64,000 nt of DNA from Nitrosomonadales bacterium (GTDB taxonomy: Bacteria > Pseudomonadota > Gammaproteobacteria > Burkholderiales > Gallionellaceae). Under the pieces are notes generated by a model, which saw nothing but the letters and a program-made list of their open reading frames with translations, searched no databases and was not told the DNA's origin. The stretch is from positions 744,001 to 808,000 of the forward strand of contig JACRNY010000001.1 in the NCBI GenBank assembly GCA_016214695.1, written 5' to 3'. This document shows, in pieces, positions 16,096 to 23,899 of this stretch (the stretch's first letter is position 1; each line of letters starts with the position of its first letter). Made by a program: the position numbers and the translations under genes.

Positions 16096-17855
16096 GCCGC
16101 ACCTCCTTTGTTCGAGATGGCTTGTGGCTCTGGCTCAAATGAAGGGATGACTTCATTCTCATGGGGTACATACATGAACTTGTTTTGCAGGTCTTGAGCT
16201 CGTTTAATAAATTCTTCACGTGAAGCTTCTGACCACGTCCCTTCGTGAAATTCACCTTGAGTATCTAACCAGCCAAGGTTAATCCGGCAGTACATATTTT
16301 CAGTTAACTGCATCCGAATGCCACGGAAAACATGGGACTTCGGTGGATCAAAACGCCAATTGGCATTGCCGTATTTCTCAAGAAAAGTTTGGAGCGCAAA
16401 ATGCAATAGAAAGCGGTTTTCAAAAATCACTTTCCTCGATGGAATCCCTTCGTTATTGCACTCGTCGAAAAAACGAACTTGAAAAGTATCACTCGTATTT
16501 TTCGGCGGGAATGGCTCGATTTCGGGCTCCGGTTCGAATGGAGGAATCTCGCCATTTTCATCTGCAATTATCAGACTGTCGCGGGCACCCAAGAAGGACT
16601 CAATAAATTTTTTACGTGAAATTAGCGGCCAGTGGCTTTCATGAAAATCGCCATCAAAATCCCGCCACCCGGTTGTTATTTGGTAGACTTTGATTACAAA
16701 CTCATTCTCCACCAGCGATAACTGAACACCGGGAAAGATCGAGCTAGGCGAAAGCATATCGGGGTTAGTAAATCTCCATTTCCCAGCATCATGCGTCTTT
16801 AATAATTTTTGCAATGAACCACGGAATAGGTAATTGGCATCGATTATCCGCGTTCCAATTTCATGTTGTTCGTCACCATCGACGACATTAAATGATCGGA
16901 CATGAAATACAGCACTTGAATGCTCTGGTGGGAATTGCTCACCCTCAATGATTACTGTGTCGGCATGATCGAAAAGATAGTACTTCAACGATTTCATTAG
17001 CCTCTCTTGTTCCCACTCGGTTGCATTGCGAGATGGCAGTCCAACATTCTCTTTTGTATTGCAAGCGTAAAACAGGCAAGAGAATGAAAGTGAGCTAACG
17101 TTGGAAAACTCAAATCGTAGGCGATACCTAGATTCTTCTTTGAGCACGGTCGTTGTTATCGTTCCAGAACGATAGCCATCGCGGAGCATGTCAGGGAGTT
17201 TTTCCCAATTTTTTTCGATTTCAGCCAAGACTCCGGCATGCCCTGAAACCACTGTGCCAAGTGAAGGGAAGAAGCGATTGGAAGAAGAAAATAACCAGAA
17301 GGATGCCAGCGGTGCAGGGCGCAATTCCTGAGTCGTTACACCAAAAAGTTCTGCATACGACTCAAGCTCTCCAGGTTCGCCAGACAAGTGCAGCCATTCA
17401 ATTTTGTGGGCAAGGCTGGCATACTCGTCGTCTTGCACAGTATCCCATTCGCATGTTGAGTCATCCTGATTAAAACCCAATTCTTTGGCGATACGAGCTA
17501 GTCTGCTCATATCATTGTCCATTTTCATGTTTTCAACGGCACGTTTTATTAGTTCTATTAACCTTTTCTGGCCGACTTCAAAATCTGGCTGTTGAAGGTC
17601 GCTGACCGAAACTCCCAGTGCATTGGCAATCAGCCTTGCCCCTTTGGGACTTGTAATGCCGTCCTCCTCTATCTTTTGATAAGTTCGCAATTGGGAATTT
17701 TCGGAATAGCCTTCGCTCTTGGTAAGTGCTTTTTTAGCTAAGTCCTCTTGAGAGAGACCTGCTGCTTTCCGGTGTTGTTTTAGAAGGCTTGGATTAAGCT
17801 TTTCTCTTGTTCGCATGTCACGTTGTCCTATGGAGGTGAAGACGCGCATACTCAC
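16092..17855 (-). CDS. XRE-family regulator with duplicated C-terminal module, paired with HicA-like gene
   Basis: 587 residues. An N-terminal XRE helix-turn-helix (about 22-90: QHRKAAGLSQEDLAKKAL, then NALGVSVSDLQQ) is followed by a long unfamiliar region. The C-terminal half holds two copies of one module (about 308-440 and 449-580). Both have an N-terminal VRSF/VRFF strand, then KWRF or NWRF, VQLSLVEN or IRMQLTEN, GWRDFDGDFHESHWP or GWLDTQGEFHEGTW, and both end in PPFEPEP or PSFEPEP. The GTG start at 17855 is uncertain; the ATG at 17816 (MRTREK) has AGGA about nine bases upstream. The gene is preceded by a 47-bp palindrome that could be its own operator. It is likely a repressor-type antitoxin for the overlapping HicA-like gene. 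Confidence 0.75.
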   Translation of the reverse strand: MSMRVFTSIGQRDMRTREKLNPSLLKQHRKAAGLSQEDLAKKALTKSEGYSENSQLRTYQKIEEDGITSPKGARLIANALGVSVSDLQQPDFEVGQKRLIELIKRAVENMKMDNDMSRLARIAKELGFNQDDSTCEWDTVQDDEYASLAHKIEWLHLSGEPGELESYAELFGVTTQELRPAPLASFWLFSSSNRFFPSLGTVVSGHAGVLAEIEKNWEKLPDMLRDGYRSGTITTTVLKEESRYRLRFEFSNVSSLSFSCLFYACNTKENVGLPSRNATEWEQERLMKSLKYYLFDHADTVIIEGEQFPPEHSSAVFHVRSFNVVDGDEQHEIGTRIIDANYLFRGSLQKLLKTHDAGKWRFTNPDMLSPSSIFPGVQLSLVENEFVIKVYQITTGWRDFDGDFHESHWPLISRKKFIESFLGARDSLIIADENGEIPPFEPEPEIEPFPPKNTSDTFQVRFFDECNNEGIPSRKVIFENRFLLHFALQTFLEKYGNANWRFDPPKSHVFRGIRMQLTENMYCRINLGWLDTQGEFHEGTWSEASREEFIKRAQDLQNKFMYVPHENEVIPSFEPEPQAISNKGGAA

Positions 17856-17857
17856 TC

Positions 17858-17904
17858 AAATTCATTAGGGCGTAAATGTGCCTTATTTGCGCCCTAATGA
17901 ATTT
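17858..17904. promoter_or_regulatory. Near-perfect 20-bp inverted repeat, candidate operator of the XRE gene
   Basis: Two 20-base arms, each containing ATTCATTAGGGCG or its complement, pair with a single mismatch around a seven-base loop. The repeat lies directly at and upstream of the GTG start of the XRE gene. That is where an autoregulatory helix-turn-helix protein would bind. It lacks a terminal T-run suited to the XRE transcript, so a terminator is less likely. Confidence 0.55.
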
Positions 17905-18026
17905 TGTGTGGATTTTGGCAAGTAGCCCGGATGCAACTCAGCGAATCCTGGGGCTTTATGGCATAGATCAACACGACACAATGGAGTGTGTCTGGAGGCT
18001 GGGCAAGAGAGGCATTGAATATCCCC

Positions 18027-18227
18027 CTATATGTCCAAACTGTTTAAGCGAGTTTCGTGGCATTTGGTGCAGGTCCATCTAACGGAAGTCATTGTCTGTC
18101 CATCCCGATGCCAGTCGTGAGCGCATACAGGATGTTGCGAGAAGCGATTAGGTAAGTCTATTGGCACAGGAGCATTCGTATCACACGGAGCTACCGATTC
18201 GCTCAGTTTACATATGGATTTTTTCAT
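18027..18227 (-). CDS. Small Cys/His zinc-binding-like protein
   Basis: 66 residues with a possible zinc knuckle: CAHDWHRDGQTM followed by WTCTKCHETR, that is C-x-x-x-x-H and C-x-x-C-H. Similar tiny proteins are common in phage and plasmid regions. The ATG at 18227 has only a weak AGG upstream. Thirteen bases before it ends another frame rich in Cys and His (from an internal ATG near 18365, CVHYHCYDQDEFENCGRH), which might be a second small gene. Neither is certain. Confidence 0.35.
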   Translation of the reverse strand: MKKSICKLSESVAPCDTNAPVPIDLPNRFSQHPVCAHDWHRDGQTMTSVRWTCTKCHETRLNSLDI

Positions 18228-18400
18228 GATTTTTTCGCCTCATTTTTGCTGTTTTGCATAGTCAAAGCCAACATGCACACATGCATGGCGTCCGCAATTT
18301 TCGAACTCATCTTGATCGTAACAATGATAGTGCACACATTTCAGTCGTCGCCAATCACTGCGCCACATACGCGGGTTATTGGTAGAGTTACCATGCAAGG

Positions 18401-18613
18401 GCGTCACGCTTTGACTAATAGTCAAATTGGTACCGGAGGTCGGAGGTACTGTCCACTCAAGTCCTGTCGGTCTAATTGCCCAATAAAGCACACGGTTTGA
18501 TGAAAAGCGAATGGCGCACCATCTCAGTGCGAATGCGTCACGCTTTGACTAATAGTCAAAGTGAAACGAAAGCAGCAGACGCTCATTGTTCTACCGTCAC
18601 GGTTTGACTAATA
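18401..18613 (+). repeat. Three dispersed copies of a 22-bp repeat
   Basis: The unit GCGTCACGCTTTGACTAATA occurs at 18401-18420 and 18535-18554. A diverged third copy (CCGTCACGGTTTGACTAATA) lies at 18594-18613. In the first two copies the end extends into the palindrome TTTGACTA-A-TAGTCAAA. Two reverse-oriented copies lie at 19066-19109. The layout suggests protein-binding sites or element ends flanking the gene between them. Confidence 0.75.
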
Positions 18614-18673
18614 CAAGAGGCAAAGATGCCTACGTAAAAATAGCGGGCGTCACGTCGACCAGCCACTGCAAAT

Positions 18674-18973
18674 TTACACGCCCCCACCATAAGCGATGGC
18701 CGCTAGTACTTTTCTGACTTCATCCGCACCTCGATCAGAAGCTAGCATAGATATTGGGGCGCACCCCAAGGCAGCATTCTCCTGCACCATCCAGTTCCTT
18801 GCCATGCTCAGACTGCCAAACGTCGAATCCGCTTCTGCCTCGATCTCGGCTATTCGAACAGATTGCCGATTTCGGATAGCCCCCCAAATCGTCAGCATTC
18901 CCAATCCAATGAAAATCATGACTGAGACAAGTACAGGAAGAAAGCGAAATAATTGATCTGGATATGAAACCAT
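18674..18973 (-). CDS. Membrane-anchored protein with a DUF2384/MbcA-like C-terminal domain
   Basis: 99 residues. An N-terminal hydrophobic helix (LPVLVSVMIFIGLGMLTIWG, about residues 12-31) and a charged connector are followed by a C-terminal segment, NWMVQENAALGCAPISMLAS then DRGADEVRKVLAAIAYG. This matches the toxin-binding domain of Xre/MbcA/ParS antitoxins (DUF2384), which usually neutralise RES-domain toxins. No DNA-binding domain and no RES gene are visible beside it. The gene lies alone between two oppositely oriented clusters of the 22-bp repeat. The domain match is by pattern; membrane tethering of such a domain is unusual. Confidence 0.6.
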   Translation of the reverse strand: MVSYPDQLFRFLPVLVSVMIFIGLGMLTIWGAIRNRQSVRIAEIEAEADSTFGSLSMARNWMVQENAALGCAPISMLASDRGADEVRKVLAAIAYGGGV

Positions 18974-19065
18974 TAGAATCGTTCAACAATGGCCTTGTTC
19001 GTGTATGTCACTCTACCATGACTAATTCACAGGGGATGATGATCTGGTTTCCAGATAGCGTGCCT

Positions 19066-19109
19066 CTATTAGTCAAAGCGTGACGCTCTATTAGTCAAAG
19101 TGTGACGCT
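19066..19109 (-). repeat. Two abutting tandem copies of the 22-bp repeat, reverse orientation
   Basis: Two 22-base units, CTATTAGTCAAAG-C/T-GTGACGCT, stand head to tail with no gap and differ at one base. They are the reverse complement of the dispersed copies at 18401-18613. Tandem contact on one side and spaced copies on the other resemble the transposase-binding sites at the two ends of Tn7-like elements, though nothing here encodes such a transposase. Confidence 0.75.
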
Positions 19110-19137
19110 ACCGAACCGACGACTATTTAGAAATTTA

Positions 19138-19611
19138 TCACCCAGCGATATAAGCTAGCGTCTTAGTCGAAAACTGTTCAGAAGTTCGAATTTCTTGCGC
19201 CAGGCTCATAAACACCCTGTCATTCTCTCCGTACTTGCGGTAGCTGTTGATCAACTCAAGCATGATTCCGTAGTGGTCGTCGTCCATACCTGCGACGTCT
19301 GACAAATCGAATGGGTGCGCATTGCCGTTCCAAAGCCCCATCACGACACGGCGCAGTTTTGCTGCAGTTCCGTAGTAGTCGAAAATGACTGACCGATGCG
19401 TTTCGAAAGGAGAAACCCACGGGCACTTTTCAAGTGAATCGGACAAAGTCATTGCCGCCTCCCATGCTAGTTGAACTGAATCATAGTTCTTTACTTTGAT
19501 ATATCCGTGCTGCATTCCACGCTGTTTTACGACAAATGCACATGGCTCGCTGACCCCGCTTTTATCTGGAGTTGTGACCAGAGTCATAATGTTCACTTTG
19601 TTTTGGCTCAT
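19138..19611 (-). CDS. DUF7673-like hypothetical protein
   Basis: 157 residues, soluble. The central stretch LRRVVMGLWNGNAHPFDLSD, with VAGMDDDHYGIMLELINSY after it, resembles the conserved core of DUF7673-type proteins carried by integrative elements; this is by memory of the pattern, not a search. The start ATG at 19611 is preceded by purine-rich AAGGAAAATAAGGA. It lies between the 22-bp repeats and the kinase gene downstream of the recombinase trio, on the same strand but after a gap of about 90 bases. Function unknown. Confidence 0.65.
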   Translation of the reverse strand: MSQNKVNIMTLVTTPDKSGVSEPCAFVVKQRGMQHGYIKVKNYDSVQLAWEAAMTLSDSLEKCPWVSPFETHRSVIFDYYGTAAKLRRVVMGLWNGNAHPFDLSDVAGMDDDHYGIMLELINSYRKYGENDRVFMSLAQEIRTSEQFSTKTLAYIAG

Positions 19612-19703
19612 TCCTTATTTTCCTTAGGGGCGCATTGACCTTGGGGTACAAACCATTTTTCCATAGCACGTTTAAGATATGTGCAAGCTATGCTAGCCAT
19701 GAA

Positions 19704-20147
19704 CTAATTCACCACACGAATGACTTCAGGGCGATCACACAAACTAAATCTGATAATAACAATTTGATCAAATCCTTCCGATAATGAAAGTGGCTGCATT
19801 TTCCTAAGCGTGCTTTGAATGATACGCTCAGGAATCTTTTCTTGATTGTGTCTAGCGAGGTTTCTAGTAATTGCCCTCACAATCGGAACATCAAGCTGAA
19901 TACCGCACACCTGGTAGCCCATGTTCTTGGCCGGGGCGATGTACTTGGCGCGATCCTGCCTCGTTGGATTGGTGTTATCAATTACAACCCGCCGCCGTTC
20001 TGAAATGATTGATGAATATAGATCCATTTCTTTGCTGCGGGACTTGACCGTATCCAAATTAACTCGGGCATGTGTATCTGCAAACTTTTGCTGATACAAG
20101 GTGCTTTTGCCAGAGCACTGAATACCGCTGAGGATGACTAGCTCCAT
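19704..20147 (-). CDS. P-loop polynucleotide kinase-like ATPase
   Basis: 147 residues from the ATG at 20147. The Walker A motif GIQCSGKST lies at residues 8-16 and is followed by VNLDTVKSRS and a central VVIDNTNPTRQDRAKYI. The ID-NTN-P pattern is that of bacterial and T4-like polynucleotide kinases and related zeta-type P-loop kinases. It begins one base after the stop of the gmtX-like gene, so it is translationally linked to the recombinase trio. DNA-end processing during integration, or a defence cargo, are both possible. The longer frame to 20267 overlaps gmtX and is rejected as the start. Confidence 0.75.
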   Translation of the reverse strand: MELVILSGIQCSGKSTLYQQKFADTHARVNLDTVKSRSKEMDLYSSIISERRRVVIDNTNPTRQDRAKYIAPAKNMGYQVCGIQLDVPIVRAITRNLARHNQEKIPERIIQSTLRKMQPLSLSEGFDQIVIIRFSLCDRPEVIRVVN

Positions 20148-20148
20148 A

Positions 20149-20805
20149 TCAACTCGCCTCTGTTTCGCCGTGCCCAAGCGTTGGAAATGACTTTTTCCAT
20201 TCAAGGTAAAGTTTTGAAATATCCGCCGGCACAATGACACGGTTCTTCTTTGATCTCGCCCATCCATTTACAATTTCGGCTGTGTTTGTATCAACAATAT
20301 ATTGACCAGAACTCGCTTCAAGAATAAGTGAAATTGCGCGCCCGAATTTGTCCACCACCCCTTCACTATTATTTTTCTGTATAAACTTTGGCGGCTCCTC
20401 TGACACATCACGAATATTTTTCTCTATAAAGCTGTTCAGCCGCTTGTTTTCCTCTCGCAACCTATCAAGCTCTTTAAGTTCAAAGTTGGAAATGAGTCTT
20501 TCGACATCACGTTTGTGTGATGAGTCTTTTAATGAGGCTAAATACCCGTCCAGCTGTGTCCTATATCGCGTTGCTCTCAACAATGTTGATGGAAAGATTT
20601 TGTTGCCTTCGCCCGCTCTTCTTTCTGATATCACGGCAGCAACATATGTAGCTAAGTGAGTAATATTGCGAAAACTCACACGCTGAGCGCGCAATACTCC
20701 AAGCACCGCCACAATTTCACCAACGGTGGATCTAATTTTCCCCACCTGATATTTTTCAAAACGATTTTCTCCTAGACTGGCTCCCACTTTCTTATTCTTA
20801 GTCAT
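20149..20805 (-). CDS. gmtX: GmtX-like third protein of a recombinase trio
   Basis: 218 residues, basic and helical, with a clear leucine-rich coiled coil (LKELDRLREENKRLNSFIEK, about 108-128). It begins eight bases inside the end of the preceding recombinase gene and is followed at once by the kinase gene. By size and position it corresponds to GmtX, the non-recombinase member of Gamma-Mobile-Trio elements; it also recalls TnpC of Tn554-like transposons, another small coiled-coil partner of two tyrosine recombinases. Likely role: accessory DNA-binding or complex-forming factor for integration. Assignment rests mainly on context. Confidence 0.65.
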   Translation of the reverse strand: MTKNKKVGASLGENRFEKYQVGKIRSTVGEIVAVLGVLRAQRVSFRNITHLATYVAAVISERRAGEGNKIFPSTLLRATRYRTQLDGYLASLKDSSHKRDVERLISNFELKELDRLREENKRLNSFIEKNIRDVSEEPPKFIQKNNSEGVVDKFGRAISLILEASSGQYIVDTNTAEIVNGWARSKKNRVIVPADISKLYLEWKKSFPTLGHGETEAS

Positions 20806-23800
20806 GAAGCAGCTCCAAAGATTTTAGAATTGGAGTGGGGGCTACTAGAGCCTTCTCCATGTGCTCCGCCAACTCCTTTGGGCGCATTCCTGTCGCAATG
20901 CAGATTCCGCGTATTAACCCTCGAAAATTATCGACCAGTTGATATTGGTCTGTCGGAGCAAAGAGTTCTTCCATTGATCCTGTCATTGCAAGAATACGAG
21001 GCCGCACCATTGCAATATCGGCCAACAACGGTAAATCGGCTAATTCTGGATATGCAACAGCCTCCTCACATTGAATAAGCAGATTTTCCAACTCAGAATC
21101 TGGCACAAGACATTTCTTGAAATCTTTGGAGAGCATTTCTGGATTATTAACTAGCGTCCGGTCCTTTAATTCCTCAACGTTTTTTGCGAGGACCTCCGCC
21201 GTAAGAGTCCAAGCACTGAGTTCCCCAGCAATAAACAGTATTTCATCTTCGAGAGTCTCAAGTACCTCCTCAGAAGCATTTCTATCTCCGACCAACTGTA
21301 ATTGGATCTTTGCTTTATCCAACTTTCTCGACAATGCACGACAATGCGCAAGTATCCTTGGCAAGTGATCAATGGTTTTGATGCTGTAGGGACATTGGCC
21401 GCACGCCCTACGTCCAATCCCAATAGCAATCTCCGGAGGACACTCGTTGCCTACCGGACAAATGTGAGTCGAATTTATTCTGATTTCTTCAAGAGCAATC
21501 CCGCGGATGATGCTCATACCGGATTTAATCTCACCAGAAGCTTCTTCATTTGAACTTGAGAATGCACCATAATCTCTGAGAACATCGCTAATTGGTGACG
21601 TAGCTAAATCCCTTTTCAAACTCGAATTTTCTCTGCCCGCATCAATAGATAACACCTTGCCTTGTCGATATTCACTATGACCACTCCGTTCCCGATTGAA
21701 TGCCTTCACTACCTCCATGTAATCACTATCAACAACTGTGTAATACCTAACCATGTTTTCGCTAGTATGGCCAGTGATGTATTTGCCAATAATGTGCGGC
21801 GGGAGGATCGGTGCATGAACTGATACCACCGTTGCTCGCAAGCCATGGGGAGTGTATTTCGTATCGAATTCACTTCGATATAGCATCGCCTGCTTGAAGT
21901 CTTCTTTTACCTTGAACGAAAGACTAGTCACTTCATAAGGCATGGGGTCAGTCGTAGCCTGCCCTAGGCTTAGTTTAATTTGATTAAAAAAGTAGATGAT
22001 ATTGTGAAAGAATAAAGATAAAGCAGACGCATCATATGTTTGAGCATCATCATATCTCATGAAAACAGGACAAATTTTTCCGAAATCGCTTTGCTCGTGA
22101 TAATCATAATAAAGCTCCGTTTCAAAATGAGGAGCTGATATCCATGACTGACTTTCGATCTGTCTTTCAAGCGCCTTAAGTACTGTCATTGCTGTTGGCC
22201 TAATCCACTCGTAAGTCACCTTATCTGTATTTACAAGCAAGTCAAAACTTGAGTATGCTGGATCGACTGGCTGTGCTTTGAAACTTCTTTTGTCGAGCCA
22301 TCTGATATGAATATGACGAAGACCTGTTTCACTTCCTACGATAACTTGATGGATACCATGCAAATTAATTATTGGTAAAAGCCTTTGGGGTGAGTGATTT
22401 AGCTGGACATACTTTGTTGGCACCACAGTAATCGGAAGCCAAAGCAACTTGAAGCTGACGGGAGTTCCATCCATCTTCGTGAATCTTATGATTGGGACAA
22501 AGCCAAAGTCCTCAGTATTAAGCACTGTATTTTTGGTCTTGTCTTTGAGTATTGAGTACCAACTTTCTGGAGCAGTTCCCTCCCCAATCTTCTGGGCCAA
22601 ATACCAAGAAAATTCTCCTATTGCATGAATCAACTCGTAGAAGAGCCTGTAATCGTTTATGCGGAAAGTTTTTTTCCGCGTTCCACGTGGGCGTCTTTCC
22701 CTTGGCTTATCTATAGACAGTATCGGATTAACAAACCCTCTTAGCTCCTCTTCGTCATTGGAAATATTCTCCAGATAGTCAAAAAATCTCTCAATCGCAG
22801 TTACGCGGTCGCGCTTATAAAGAACTCTTCGCATCGGGGTCACTCCGATCCCCTCCAAATGCTTTCTGCGAAACTCCAGAGGCAGGGGCGGTTTCTCTCC
22901 TTCTTTTGGTAGCACTGAGAAAAGATACTCATTCAACCTACCAAGCGTCTGCTGCTCGGCTTTGGGACTTTTTATCTTCTTAACCTCCACGAGATAGGTG
23001 ATGTAACGTTGTTGATACCGCATCCATACTTCCTTTATTTCTGGATACGATGTTAAATAATTATTTTCCGTTAATTCTTCCTCAAGTTTGGCTGGAGTCT
23101 GAACAAGGGGATGATAGATTGATAACTTTGCGGTATCGAAATGGCAGCGGTCTGGGATCGCTGACAAAATCGGGCCAAGAAACGCTCGAGGAGATAGCGG
23201 ATATGCTGGCAGTTCACTTTCGCCAGACTTCCTTTTAGCCAACTCTGAGAATAATGCAGCCAAATCACCATCATTTATATCTTCGACAGAGTGCCAATCG
23301 CTGGCAAGAATCGGACGCCATGCGTACCAATCGTAGTTCCTCCAGCCTGTCGTTTTTATAAAGCCGGATATGTCTGGTACAGCAAGCTTTTCATCAATGA
23401 AGGGGCTCCTCAATATTGCCAAAAGTTCTGTGTATAGCTGTTTGGAAATATCGCTTCTATATTTGGACGCCGGAAGCGAAAAGCTCATTGGCAACAGTAT
23501 TGCTTTCTTAGTCCATAGCGCAATTAGAAATATTCTTAGCCCTCGCCACACTTCTCTAGCAAGAGTATTGGGAATGTCGCCAGACAGCCCAATGCTCGTC
23601 ATGATTTGACTGTGATTCTTCGTCACCTCACCTCCCGTATGATCGTGAACTGCTGAAAACACAGTATTCACCCATGCTCTGTCCAAAGTAGGACTGTACT
23701 CAGGGAAGTAACGACAAAATGCCAATGCTTTTAGTCTGTTGTTCTTGGTGGCGGTAATAAGATCAGGCGATACGCGCTCTTGTAGCGGGGCGTAAGTTGA

Positions 23801-23899
23801 CAAGAGAACCAGGTGAGTTGCCCTTATTGCATCTTCAATAGCGATGCTCAGCTGCGCATCATCAACAATGATTGCCATGTCCTTGGTGAGATTGATCAC
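20798..23899 (-). CDS. gmtZ: GmtZ-like large tyrosine recombinase
   Basis: 1033 residues. The C-terminal catalytic part of a tyrosine recombinase is seen as HGLRATVVS (H685-x-x-R688), ITGHTSENMVRYY (GH at 710-711 and a Tyr nucleophile at about 719-720). The long N-terminal 600 residues are unlike ordinary integrases. After the catalytic domain comes a Cys cluster, CPVGNEC then CGQCPY (about 814-837), probably zinc-binding, and a long helical tail. The GTG start overlaps the gmtY stop (GTGA). Size, Cys cluster and order fit GmtZ of Gamma-Mobile-Trio islands. It probably acts with GmtY to cut and join the island ends. Confidence 0.72.
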   Translation of the reverse strand: MINLTKDMAIIVDDAQLSIAIEDAIRATHLVLLSTYAPLQERVSPDLITATKNNRLKALAFCRYFPEYSPTLDRAWVNTVFSAVHDHTGGEVTKNHSQIMTSIGLSGDIPNTLAREVWRGLRIFLIALWTKKAILLPMSFSLPASKYRSDISKQLYTELLAILRSPFIDEKLAVPDISGFIKTTGWRNYDWYAWRPILASDWHSVEDINDGDLAALFSELAKRKSGESELPAYPLSPRAFLGPILSAIPDRCHFDTAKLSIYHPLVQTPAKLEEELTENNYLTSYPEIKEVWMRYQQRYITYLVEVKKIKSPKAEQQTLGRLNEYLFSVLPKEGEKPPLPLEFRRKHLEGIGVTPMRRVLYKRDRVTAIERFFDYLENISNDEEELRGFVNPILSIDKPRERRPRGTRKKTFRINDYRLFYELIHAIGEFSWYLAQKIGEGTAPESWYSILKDKTKNTVLNTEDFGFVPIIRFTKMDGTPVSFKLLWLPITVVPTKYVQLNHSPQRLLPIINLHGIHQVIVGSETGLRHIHIRWLDKRSFKAQPVDPAYSSFDLLVNTDKVTYEWIRPTAMTVLKALERQIESQSWISAPHFETELYYDYHEQSDFGKICPVFMRYDDAQTYDASALSLFFHNIIYFFNQIKLSLGQATTDPMPYEVTSLSFKVKEDFKQAMLYRSEFDTKYTPHGLRATVVSVHAPILPPHIIGKYITGHTSENMVRYYTVVDSDYMEVVKAFNRERSGHSEYRQGKVLSIDAGRENSSLKRDLATSPISDVLRDYGAFSSSNEEASGEIKSGMSIIRGIALEEIRINSTHICPVGNECPPEIAIGIGRRACGQCPYSIKTIDHLPRILAHCRALSRKLDKAKIQLQLVGDRNASEEVLETLEDEILFIAGELSAWTLTAEVLAKNVEELKDRTLVNNPEMLSKDFKKCLVPDSELENLLIQCEEAVAYPELADLPLLADIAMVRPRILAMTGSMEELFAPTDQYQLVDNFRGLIRGICIATGMRPKELAEHMEKALVAPTPILKSLELLHD

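Noticed and set aside
18401-19109. CRISPR array
   Set aside because: The repeats are unevenly spaced, change orientation and number only five; no cas gene is near.
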